NCBI RefSeq assembly: GCF_000179575.2
Contig: NC_015636.1
Span: 969,495 to 1,033,494 of the forward strand
Source: Methanothermococcus okinawensis IH1
GTDB taxonomy: Archaea; AGJL01; Methanococci; Methanococcales; Methanococcaceae
DNA: 64,000 nucleotides
Direction: 5' to 3'
Below are positions 57,565 to 64,000 of this stretch, one piece after another; positions within the stretch are counted from its first letter, which is position 1, and each line of letters opens with the position of its first letter. Both the position numbers and the translations under genes were made by a program. Below the pieces are notes generated by a model, which saw only the letters and a program-made list of their open reading frames with translations, had not been told where the DNA came from and made no database searches.

Positions 57565-57969
57565 TTATCTGTATGATTTCTGTCTTTTAGCTCTTGGTCC
57601 TTTTGTGGATTTACTTGGTTTGTGTGGCTCTGTTCTTCTTGCATCGCTAACAAGAATAGTCCTGTCATATTCTAAATATCTTTCTTTTATTTCCATGCTT
57701 CCAGTATATTCCACAATTGCTTTACCTAAGGCGGTTCTTGCTGCATCCATCTGACCTGCAATACCTCCACCTTTAACTGTAATATCGATATCTATATTGT
57801 CAATGGCATCCCCAGCTAATATTACCGGTTCCATCAACTTTGCATTGACATATTTTGGTTCGATTATTTCTACTGGTTTTTTGTTTATTCTAATTCTGCC
57901 TTTACCTTCCTTTGCAGTAGCTCTTGCAATAGCAGTTTTTCTTTTACCTACTGTATGAATAACTTTCAC
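57565..57969 (-). CDS. rps9: 30S ribosomal protein S9
   Basis: S9 (uS9), 134 aa. Signatures: [20 protein letters not shown] at the N-terminus, [20 protein letters not shown] and the basic C-terminal tail [15 protein letters not shown] that reaches the ribosomal P site. The start is ATG with SD AGGTGATTAG. The L13 stop is only 13 bases upstream. Confidence 0.98.
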   Translation of the reverse strand: MKVIHTVGKRKTAIARATAKEGKGRIRINKKPVEIIEPKYVNAKLMEPVILAGDAIDNIDIDITVKGGGIAGQMDAARTALGKAIVEYTGSMEIKERYLEYDRTILVSDARRTEPHKPSKSTKGPRAKRQKSYR

Positions 57970-57982
57970 CTAATCACCTCAA

Positions 57983-58396
57983 TTAAAATTTAGCTCCTAA
58001 GTATTTACTGAGCTCCCCTACTGTTACATATTTATTTGTATTTGGCATTTCATTTAATACTATATCAATATTTACATCTTTCGGAGCTCCTACCATAACT
58101 TTAATTCTTTTAAAGGCGTCTTTTCCTTTTGGTTTTTTGTATGGAACCATTCCTCTTATAATTCTTCTTACAATATCATCAGGTCTTCTAGGAAATTTTG
58201 GACCCATTCTTTTAGGATTTGTAATACTTTTTCTATTTCTTTTTTGAGCGTATTTCTCAAATATATAGTCTTTATTTCCTGTCATTATTGCCTTTTCAGC
58301 GTTTATGATAACTACTTCTTCCCCTGATAAAGCTAATTTTGCCGCATAAGATGCCAATCTTCCAACAACTGCATTTTCTGCATCTATAACAACCAT
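57983..58396 (-). CDS. rpl13: 50S ribosomal protein L13
   Basis: L13 (uL13), 137 aa. VVIDAENAVVGRLASYAAKL opens the protein, and RRIIRGMVPYKKPKGKDAF is typical. The start is ATG with SD AGGTGAAATT. It lies between rpl18e and rps9, the standard archaeal order. Confidence 0.98.
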   Translation of the reverse strand: MVVIDAENAVVGRLASYAAKLALSGEEVVIINAEKAIMTGNKDYIFEKYAQKRNRKSITNPKRMGPKFPRRPDDIVRRIIRGMVPYKKPKGKDAFKRIKVMVGAPKDVNIDIVLNEMPNTNKYVTVGELSKYLGAKF

Positions 58397-58446
58397 AATT
58401 TCACCTAATTGGTTTTTCGTGTTTAATATATCTAATAATTTAATAT

Positions 58447-58809
58447 TTAAGCCATGATTTTTACTAATGAACCTTTTGGATTTTCCTTAGCTAACTCCTC
58501 AATGGTTAAACATTTTCCGCCAGCTTCTTCAATTGCTTTCTTAGCACTTTCTGAAAATGAAAATGCTGCAACAGTTACTTTATGTCCTAACTTTCCAGCT
58601 CCAAGAACTTTACCTGGAACGATTACAACATAATCCTCTTTTGTATATCTATTTATCCTACTTATATTAACTTCTGCTCTTCTTCTAGCAGGTTTTGACA
58701 ATCTTTTAGCTATGTCTTTCCAAATTTTCGCATCGTTTTTGTAGGATTCTACTTTAAGATTTTGAACCAATTCAACGATTTTTGGATTGGTAGCCATCAA
58801 TTTTCTCAT
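58447..58809 (-). CDS. rpl18e: 50S ribosomal protein L18e
   Basis: L18e (archaeal/eukaryotic, homologous to bacterial L15), 120 aa. Signature: SKPARRRAEVNISRINRYT and VIVPGKVLGAGKLGHKVTV. The ATG at 58809 directly follows GGTGAAATC. The family often starts at MATNPK, four codons later (58797), so the first residues MRKL may or may not be present; the SD favours the longer form. Confidence 0.96.
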   Translation of the reverse strand: MRKLMATNPKIVELVQNLKVESYKNDAKIWKDIAKRLSKPARRRAEVNISRINRYTKEDYVVIVPGKVLGAGKLGHKVTVAAFSFSESAKKAIEEAGGKCLTIEELAKENPKGSLVKIMA

Positions 58810-58855
58810 GATTTCACCATTATTATATATATTTTATATTTATTATATGTTATAT

Positions 58856-59449
58856 TTACGCCTGTTCTGTATCATTTACTTCAAGACTTTCTAATTCATA
58901 TAGAAATTTTTCAGCCTTATTTTTTAATATTTCTACCGATGATATTAAGAGGTCCTCAGAATCCATATTTCCATAAGATTCCACTAAAAACTCTACTTCA
59001 TCATTATTTAGTAGTTTATAAACTGCATTACATGGTTGCCATTTTGCATGGGTTTTTCCTGTCCCTACTAAAGCTTCACATTCCAATTCCAATTTTTGCC
59101 CTTCTTTTAATTTAACGATTGGTATATGTTTAAATACCACTTCCCCAGTTTCTGACTCTAAATCACCAGAATAAACCACACAAGGACCTTCTTTTATAAG
59201 TGCAAAAATTATTACCTCATCATTGCTAACTGGTTTTCCTTTTATAGGTATCAACCCTAACCTATGTGCAATTAATTCATCATACATTGAGGACGTGTTT
59301 TCATAAAAATATACATTTTCAATGGCATAAGTTGGAGTTTCTGAAATCATTATCCTCCTCAATGCACTGGAAAAAGATAATGGGGCTTTTAAGTTAAATT
59401 TAAGTCTTTCCCCAATCCTTGTCTTTTCTTTTTGAATGTTATTTATCAA
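58856..59449 (-). CDS. rpoD: RNA polymerase subunit D (Rpo3)
   Basis: Rpo3 corresponds to the bacterial alpha/eukaryotic RPB3 assembly subunit, about 197 aa. Motifs: FSSALRRIMISETPTYAIENV and ELIAHRLGLIPIKG. I place the start at TTG 59449 (MINNIQKEKTRI), seven bases after GGTGGT, since this aligns with related N-termini. GTG 59458 and TTG 59461 would be inside the SD. There is no 4Fe-4S cysteine set, as in other methanococci. It lies in the usual cluster between rps11 and rpl18e. Confidence 0.93.
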   Translation of the reverse strand: MINNIQKEKTRIGERLKFNLKAPLSFSSALRRIMISETPTYAIENVYFYENTSSMYDELIAHRLGLIPIKGKPVSNDEVIIFALIKEGPCVVYSGDLESETGEVVFKHIPIVKLKEGQKLELECEALVGTGKTHAKWQPCNAVYKLLNNDEVEFLVESYGNMDSEDLLISSVEILKNKAEKFLYELESLEVNDTEQA

Positions 59450-59525
59450 AGATACCACCAAGTTTCATTATCCTATGTGAGGTATATATTATTTATCATC
59501 CTCAAACCACAGGAAATGTGCTAAA

Positions 59526-59900
59526 TTATCTATTTCTTTTTTTAGGAGTTGTTCCATCGTGTGGAATTGGTGTTGCATCTTCTATTCTTCCAATTCTTAT
59601 CCCTGCTCTTGCCAATGCTCTAATGGCTGCCTGAGCTCCTGGACCTGGATTCTTTGATTTATTTCCACCCTGAGCTCTTACCTTTACATGAACTTTTTCT
59701 ATTCCTTTTTCTCTTATCATATCTGCTATTTTAAATGCACCTTGCATAGCAGCATATGGTGAAGATTCATCTTTCTGGTTTTTTACAATCATACCACCAG
59801 AAATTTTTGCAATTGTTTCTGCTCCTGTAATATCTGTAACATGTATAATTGTGTTGTTGTATGACGCATAAATATGGATTACGCCCCACTTCTCACTCAT
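59526..59900 (-). CDS. rps11: 30S ribosomal protein S11
   Basis: S11 (uS11), 124 aa. Conserved: [39 protein letters not shown] and [19 protein letters not shown] with the basic C-terminal TTPKKRNR. The start is ATG with SD AGGTGATTTA. It is followed 76 bases later by rpoD, with the short spacer holding its SD. Confidence 0.98.
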   Translation of the reverse strand: MSEKWGVIHIYASYNNTIIHVTDITGAETIAKISGGMIVKNQKDESSPYAAMQGAFKIADMIREKGIEKVHVKVRAQGGNKSKNPGPGAQAAIRALARAGIRIGRIEDATPIPHDGTTPKKRNR

Positions 59901-59984
59901 TAAATCACCTTATTTTACTTTATATCAGTCATGACTATATATGGATTATATGCCTAAATAAATTTTAATAAATTTTTAAATAAA

Positions 59985-60518
59985 TTAGTTATCTTCACTT
60001 ACTACATTTGTTCTTTCAGGATGACTTTCAGAAGCTAGAGGTGATGTTGGCATGTATGTTATTAAATCTTCCTCATCAGAAGGAACCAAATAACTTGGTG
60101 AAGTTACTCTTCTTCCATTTACTGCAATATGGCCATGAACTATAAATTGTCTAGCTTGTTTTGGTGTTTTTGCAAGTCCTTTTCTAAATACAAGTGTTTG
60201 CAATCTTCTATTAAGGATACTTTCTACATTCAAGGATAAAACATCATCCAATGAGGCATCTTCTTTAATCAATATACCGTATCTTTTTAAAATACCAAAT
60301 AACTGAACAGCCTCTTTTGCACCCTGTTCTGTTGTATCACTTATCAATTTTCTAGCCTGTCTTCTGAATGTCCTTAATCGTGTTTCCATTTTCCAAAATT
60401 CTTTCTTATTCAATAATCCATATTTTATTGCCAATTCTCTTTCTCTTTTAATTCTTTCTCCAATCCATGGATGATTTGGGGTATCGTATTTTTTGCTCAA
60501 TTTTCTTGGGTCACCCAT
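59985..60518 (-). CDS. rps4: 30S ribosomal protein S4
   Basis: S4 (uS4), 177 aa, binds 16S rRNA early in assembly. [18 protein letters not shown] is the archaeal N-terminus, and the S4-type RNA-binding segment ([20 protein letters not shown], then [13 protein letters not shown]) lies near residues 105-145. The start is ATG with SD AAGGTGAAATA. Confidence 0.98.
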   Translation of the reverse strand: MGDPRKLSKKYDTPNHPWIGERIKRERELAIKYGLLNKKEFWKMETRLRTFRRQARKLISDTTEQGAKEAVQLFGILKRYGILIKEDASLDDVLSLNVESILNRRLQTLVFRKGLAKTPKQARQFIVHGHIAVNGRRVTSPSYLVPSDEEDLITYMPTSPLASESHPERTNVVSEDN

Positions 60519-60622
60519 TATTTCACCTTTTTTAGTTGATAATATTTAAATGAAAATAAAGTTTTGAAATTAATATTTTTAGTTTTTTATGGCAATATTA
60601 TTATATTATTTATATTATGATT

Positions 60623-61072
60623 TTATTTTCTTCTTTTAACTCCTACTATGGAACCTCTTCTAAATGAACCTCTTGTTCTCTGTCCTCTGCATGGCAATCC
60701 TAATTCATGCCTTATTCCTCTATAACATCTAATCTTTTTCATAGTTGTTATATCTTCTTGAACTGTGAGCATTAAATCTGTTTCAATAAGATGTTTATCT
60801 TCACCTGTATAGGTATCTTTTTTTCTGTTGAACATCCATGATGGAATCCCATGTTTTGCAGGGTCGTTTAAAACTTCCTCTATTTTTTGAACATCTTCAT
60901 CTGATAAATAACCTGCCTGTTGTTTTCCATCTAATTTGGTGATTCTCAATATTGCCTTGGCCATTGCCTTACCAATTCCTTTTATATCTTGTAAGGCATA
61001 TTCCAATGGAAATTCACCAGTAATATCTGTCTTTGATATTCTAATTCTGTGTTTGAATTCTGTTTGAGTCAA
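60623..61072 (-). CDS. rps13: 30S ribosomal protein S13
   Basis: S13 (uS13), 149 aa from a TTG start at 61072 (MTQTEFKHRIRI). The SD GGAGGTG lies six bases upstream. A longer frame opening at ATG 61129 would add 19 residues not seen in the family and has no SD. Motifs: IKGIGKAMAKAIL and CYRGIRHELGLPCRGQRTRG. It is first of the cluster; the leader contains repeated GCTAATGGC-like words and a GCTAA/TTAGC hairpin. Confidence 0.94.
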   Translation of the reverse strand: MTQTEFKHRIRISKTDITGEFPLEYALQDIKGIGKAMAKAILRITKLDGKQQAGYLSDEDVQKIEEVLNDPAKHGIPSWMFNRKKDTYTGEDKHLIETDLMLTVQEDITTMKKIRCYRGIRHELGLPCRGQRTRGSFRRGSIVGVKRRK

Positions 61073-61185
61073 TGTCTGCACCTCCGAGAGATAATCGTGT
61101 TTTATAGCACTGCTAAGGTCATTAGCCATATTAGCATATATTCTTATTTGCCATTAGCAATAATATTAATTAAAAAAATAAAACA

Positions 61186-61270
61186 CGCAGAGGGGGGGAT
61201 TTGAACCCCCGAGGGGCAAAGCCCCATGGGATTTCCAGTCCCACGCCTTTCCGAGCTAGACTACCTCTGC
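61186..61270 (-). tRNA. tRNA-Ser (GGA)
   Basis: An 85-nt class II tRNA with acceptor GCAGAGG/CCTCTGC, anticodon arm GGGA CTGGAAA TCCC (anticodon GGA), long variable arm (TGGGGCTTTGCCCCT region) and T-arm GGGGG TTCAAAT CCCCC. The discriminator G at 61186 fits serine identity. No CCA is encoded. A T-run (GTGTTTTATTTTTTT) follows on the minus strand and probably ends the transcript before rps13. Confidence 0.95.
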
Positions 61271-61301
61271 AAAAAATTTAAACCAATATATCAATTACTC
61301 C

Positions 61302-61317
61302 TATATATACTTTTAGT
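61302..61317 (-). promoter_or_regulatory. tRNA-Ser promoter
   Basis: On the minus strand CTAAAAGTATATATAG combines a BRE-like purine run with a TATA box, about 32 bases ahead of the tRNA-Ser 5' end. Its form resembles the promoters at 11638-11671. Confidence 0.55.
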
Positions 61318-61498
61318 TAAATAAACATAGATGTAATAACGACAACATTATTTACGCGTTACTACTTATGTTATCCCGTGTTTAATATAATATTAATATA
61401 ATTTTATTAATATAATTTCTTCGTTCAATAACTACTATTAGTATAATCTATAATTTACTATATATATGTTTCTATTTTTATTTATTTTTTAAGTGTTA

Positions 61499-61555
61499 TT
61501 GATATAGGATTAAAGATATTATTATGTTATCATTATAGCTATTATCCTATATCAA
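61499..61555. promoter_or_regulatory. 12-bp perfect inverted repeat upstream of mptN
   Basis: TTGATATAGGAT (61499-61510) and ATCCTATATCAA (61544-61555) are exact complements separated by 33 bases, about 72-128 bases before the mptN ATG. The rest of the 356-base gap between tRNA-Ser and mptN shows no gene. It may be an operator or a stem in the leader RNA. Confidence 0.55.
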
Positions 61556-61626
61556 CAATATGTTTTATATATACTTTATTTTAAATATTTTATTTAAATT
61601 TTATAAAAATATTTTAATGTGAAAAT

Positions 61627-62496
61627 ATGAAAATGGGAATAATATCAGAAGAAAAAGATTGGATTACCTGCGAATTAGAAAGGGCGATGATAAAAAAGGA
61701 TATAACCCCCATATATATTAAACCATCCAAAATTGCTTCTTTTACAGGAATGGATATTAAATTTAAGCATAACAAAGAAAATATCATGGATTTAAAATGT
61801 GCATTTGTTAGAAACCTCGGTAATGTATCCAATTATTATAGATTCGATGTTCTCAAATATATAGAATATTATATTCCATTAATAAATCCAACAGAAGGAC
61901 TTGAAAATGCAGGTAATAAATATAGAACTTCCATACTGCTAAATATAAATAATATATCTCACCCAAAAACAGTTATTACAGAGGATATTGATAAGGCATT
62001 AATATGGTCAGAAAAGTTAAATGATTGTGTTTTAAAACCATTATTTGGAAATCAAGGGAAGGGCATTGTTAGATTAAATAATAAAAATCTAATTTCTAAG
62101 ATAAATATATTAAACGAATTTAAAAAGAAATATGGTGTATTTTATATCCAAGAATTTATAAATAATCCAAATAATATTTATAGGGATATTAGGGCTTTTG
62201 TTATTGGAGATGAAGTAGTATCTGCAATGTATAGAGTTTCTGACAATTGGATAACAAATATTCACCAAAATGGAAAGGCAGAAAAATGTGAGCTCACCGA
62301 TGAAATAATAGAGCTCGCAGTTAAAGCAAAAAATGCAACTGGATTGGTATATGGTGGAGTGGATTTAATGGAAAGTAGTGATGGTTTGAAGGTAATTGAA
62401 GTTAATGGAGCTCCTTCATGGGAAGGACTTTCAAGGGTTTCAGATGTAAATATAACTGAGAAATTAATAGATTATGTTTTAAATAATTTAATTTAA
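61627..62496 (+). CDS. mptN: RimK-type ATP-grasp ligase, probably tetrahydromethanopterin:glutamate ligase
   Basis: A 289-aa ATP-grasp enzyme. VLKPLFGNQGKGIVRL (about residues 138-153) binds ATP, and YRDIRAFVIGDEVVSAMYR and GGVDLMESSDGLKVIEVNGA carry the metal ligands. Closest recalled relatives are MptN, which adds glutamate to tetrahydromethanopterin to give tetrahydrosarcinapterin, and CofF, which caps F420. I favour MptN but cannot exclude CofF. The start is ATG after GTGAAAAT. Confidence 0.75.
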   Translation: MKMGIISEEKDWITCELERAMIKKDITPIYIKPSKIASFTGMDIKFKHNKENIMDLKCAFVRNLGNVSNYYRFDVLKYIEYYIPLINPTEGLENAGNKYRTSILLNINNISHPKTVITEDIDKALIWSEKLNDCVLKPLFGNQGKGIVRLNNKNLISKINILNEFKKKYGVFYIQEFINNPNNIYRDIRAFVIGDEVVSAMYRVSDNWITNIHQNGKAEKCELTDEIIELAVKAKNATGLVYGGVDLMESSDGLKVIEVNGAPSWEGLSRVSDVNITEKLIDYVLNNLI

Positions 62497-62522
62497 TTTT
62501 TAATTTTTTAATATAATACTTT

Positions 62523-63611
62523 TTAGTTTTTTAATTCTTCTTTCATCTTCTTTATTATTTCTGAGGAATTTAAATCAAGTTTTTGAATATTTAGAAATTT
62601 TTCGTCTATTTTGCCAAGTTTTACCTTTTTTGTAGAATAGTATTTATTTATTTTAGATAATTCTTCTTTTAATTTTTTCCTCTCATTTTCCCTATTTATT
62701 ACTATTGCATCATGGTCTAAATTTAAGTTATCATCTCTATAAGGAACACCAACAGTTGATAAAGCTATTAATCTCTCATCAACCTCAGAAATTCTTTTTA
62801 AATCCCTATCTAATGAAGGATTTTTATATGCAAGTGTTATACCTCTTTTTCTTCCAATAGGAGCTCCTTCTGATAACACAAAGCCAACTTCCACCAAAGC
62901 ACTTCTAAATGGAATAGAAGAAGAGTAGGAAATTAAAACAGAGTTATTGTCCATTTTTTTATAAATTTCCTTCAAAAAATCCACAGTGTATAAAACGGCG
63001 TCTCTCTGCGGTGAAAATGCATCATGAAATACGATATTATATGTTTTATTTAGATTTTTAACGATTTTTCTAGCATCTCCCAAATATAGTGTTATTTTAT
63101 CGTTTTTACTGCATGCACCCACATTATTTGTCCTGTTTAAATTATTTTTATTATTGTTATAATTATTATTTTTTAAAAAATAATCTTTTATTAATTCTTT
63201 TATTAATTCATGCTCTTTATAAGGTATATTTAAACATAATGATAGAAAAAGCGTTTCTTCGCTGTATTCTACCATGTCAATATTGCAATTTTTATTAAAA
63301 TGGAGTGCCGCTATTGTGTTATACCCCATTCCACTACATAAATCAAGTATTTTTGGATTATCCATGTCTTTTAAATTTGAAGGTATTACAAATTTCTCTA
63401 CACTTTCAGTCAGAGCTCCGATTCGTGAGTGCATGAGCTCATCTTTTTCTTCTGATACCAAAGTATAGGTTCCATCGTCAGTTTTAACAAGCATTCTATT
63501 ATTTATAAGATTATTTATTAATTCTTCTTTAAATTCTTCAATATCTCTCTGTTCCTTAAATATGGTTATATATTTTCTAATTAATTTCAGTGCAGTTTTG
63601 TTTGGAAGCAT
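62523..63611 (-). CDS. MnmC-like SAM-dependent methyltransferase
   Basis: 362 aa. The SAM loop is ILDLCSGMGYNTIAALHF (about residues 88-105). NIVFHDAFSPQRDAVLYT and SSSIPFRSALVEVGF and GAPIGRKRGITLAY match the MnmC/DUF752 methyltransferase family, which acts on wobble uridine in bacteria; the archaeal substrate is not known. An Asn-rich insert (about residues 145-165, 63110-63185) splits the domain. The start is ATG with SD AGGTGTAATT. It converges with mptN, 26 bases apart. Confidence 0.85.
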   Translation of the reverse strand: MLPNKTALKLIRKYITIFKEQRDIEEFKEELINNLINNRMLVKTDDGTYTLVSEEKDELMHSRIGALTESVEKFVIPSNLKDMDNPKILDLCSGMGYNTIAALHFNKNCNIDMVEYSEETLFLSLCLNIPYKEHELIKELIKDYFLKNNNYNNNKNNLNRTNNVGACSKNDKITLYLGDARKIVKNLNKTYNIVFHDAFSPQRDAVLYTVDFLKEIYKKMDNNSVLISYSSSIPFRSALVEVGFVLSEGAPIGRKRGITLAYKNPSLDRDLKRISEVDERLIALSTVGVPYRDDNLNLDHDAIVINRENERKKLKEELSKINKYYSTKKVKLGKIDEKFLNIQKLDLNSSEIIKKMKEELKN

Positions 63612-63741
63612 AATTACACCTGTATGTAAATTAATAAAATTAATAAAAAAATAAAACTAAATTACACCTATAAAAATAAAACTAAAAAAGATATATTTAT
63701 TTAAAAAATAAAATTAAAATAAAAATAAATGATAGAAATAA

Positions 63742-64000
63742 TTATTTATTTTCGATTTTTTCAACGATTTTCTCAACAACCTTTTTAAATTCTTTCGTTG
63801 CTGTGCAGTCAAGAGATACCATAGGAATTCCTTTGTCAGAAGCCTCTCTAGCCTTTACATCAAGTGGTATTCTACCTAAGAACTCAACACCAAGTTCCTT
63901 AGCAGCTTTTTCACCGCCACCTTTTCCAAATATATCAACAACCTTATTACAGTGCGGACATACAAAACCGCCCATATTTTCAATTATGCCTATAATTGGA
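63742..64000 (-). CDS. Mrp/NBP35-family Fe-S carrier ATPase, C-terminal part (gene continues outside)
   Basis: Open from the window edge to the stop at 63742; 85 codons visible. It reads IIGIIENMGGFVCPHCNK, where the Cys pair CPHC binds the shared Fe-S cluster in Mrp/ApbC proteins, then LGVEFLGRIPLDVKAREASD, typical of the family C-terminus. The ATG at 63975 is internal, not the start. P-loop and Walker motifs lie outside the window. Confidence 0.9.
   Translation of the reverse strand, partial: PIIGIIENMGGFVCPHCNKVVDIFGKGGGEKAAKELGVEFLGRIPLDVKAREASDKGIPMVSLDCTATKEFKKVVEKIVEKIENK

Noticed and set aside
61073-61129. N-terminal extension of S13 from ATG 61129
   Set aside because: The added 19 residues are not typical of archaeal S13, and the GGAGGTG SD positions translation at TTG 61072.

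Overview
The window looks like a chromosomal segment of a Methanococcales archaeon, most likely a Methanococcus species. It is very AT-rich. It carries a complete methyl-coenzyme M reductase operon (mcrBDCGA) followed on the same strand by the methyl-H4MPT:coenzyme M methyltransferase operon (mtrEDCBAFG and the first codon of mtrH). It also has archaeal ribosomal proteins and RNA polymerase subunits, SepRS, Pus10, an intron-containing tRNA-Met, and archaeal BRE/TATA promoters with GGTGAT-type Shine-Dalgarno (SD) sites. M. aeolicus would fit the low GC and Asn-rich proteins, but species was not tested.

Layout. 1-9700 (minus): mtr and mcr operons, with mmp10, the McrA-arginine methylase, divergent from mcrB. 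11.4-12.2 kb: divergent tRNA-Met (43-nt intron) and tRNA-Leu, then a small repeat-rich insert bounded by a duplicated tRNA-Leu 3' end. 12.2-32.3 kb: mainly housekeeping genes (ubiX, SRP54, npdG, CCA-adding enzyme, pus10, L21e-rpoF-DUF655, a glycosyltransferase, siroheme/hemA, hisI, psmB, fttA, an ABC-class ATPase, sepS). 32.4-43.3 kb (minus): an accessory block of secreted or membrane-anchored, Asn- and sequon-rich surface proteins together with a membrane-anchored double winged-helix regulator. Three genes in this block share a nearly identical ~32-bp promoter motif. 43.5-55 kb: lipid, cofactor and sugar enzymes (DGGGP synthase, GlmS, phosphomevalonate dehydratase large subunit, CoaBC, HypC). 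55.1-55.5 kb: a decayed IS200/IS605-type element. 55.5-61.3 kb (minus): ferredoxin, an apparently inactive enolase-like protein, and the rpsM-rpsD-rpsK-rpoD-rpl18e-rplM-rpsI-rpoN-(tRNA-Pro)-rpoK cluster, with tRNA-Ser upstream. 61.6-64 kb: MptN, a MnmC-like methyltransferase and a partial Mrp-type ATPase.

How it works together. Mcr and Mtr are the last two steps of methanogenesis. Mmp10 modifies McrA. HemA and the precorrin-2 dehydrogenase feed the tetrapyrrole route to F430 and corrinoids. MptN finishes the C1 carrier pterin. NpdG links F420 and NADP. UbiX and the AcnX-type dehydratase belong to the archaeal mevalonate route and DGGGP synthase to membrane lipid assembly.

Most interesting signals: (1) the surface-protein regulon with its shared promoter motif and membrane-bound regulator; (2) two tandem hairpin repeats with compensatory stem changes before a UPF0179 gene, ending in an SD/anti-SD switch; (3) a nine-base SD-decoy/anti-SD/SD arrangement between mtrC and mtrB; (4) extreme over-representation of the palindrome GAGCTC (about 75 copies by eye); (5) Asn/Lys-rich insertions in otherwise conserved enzymes; (6) an enolase paralogue without catalytic residues in the ribosomal cluster.
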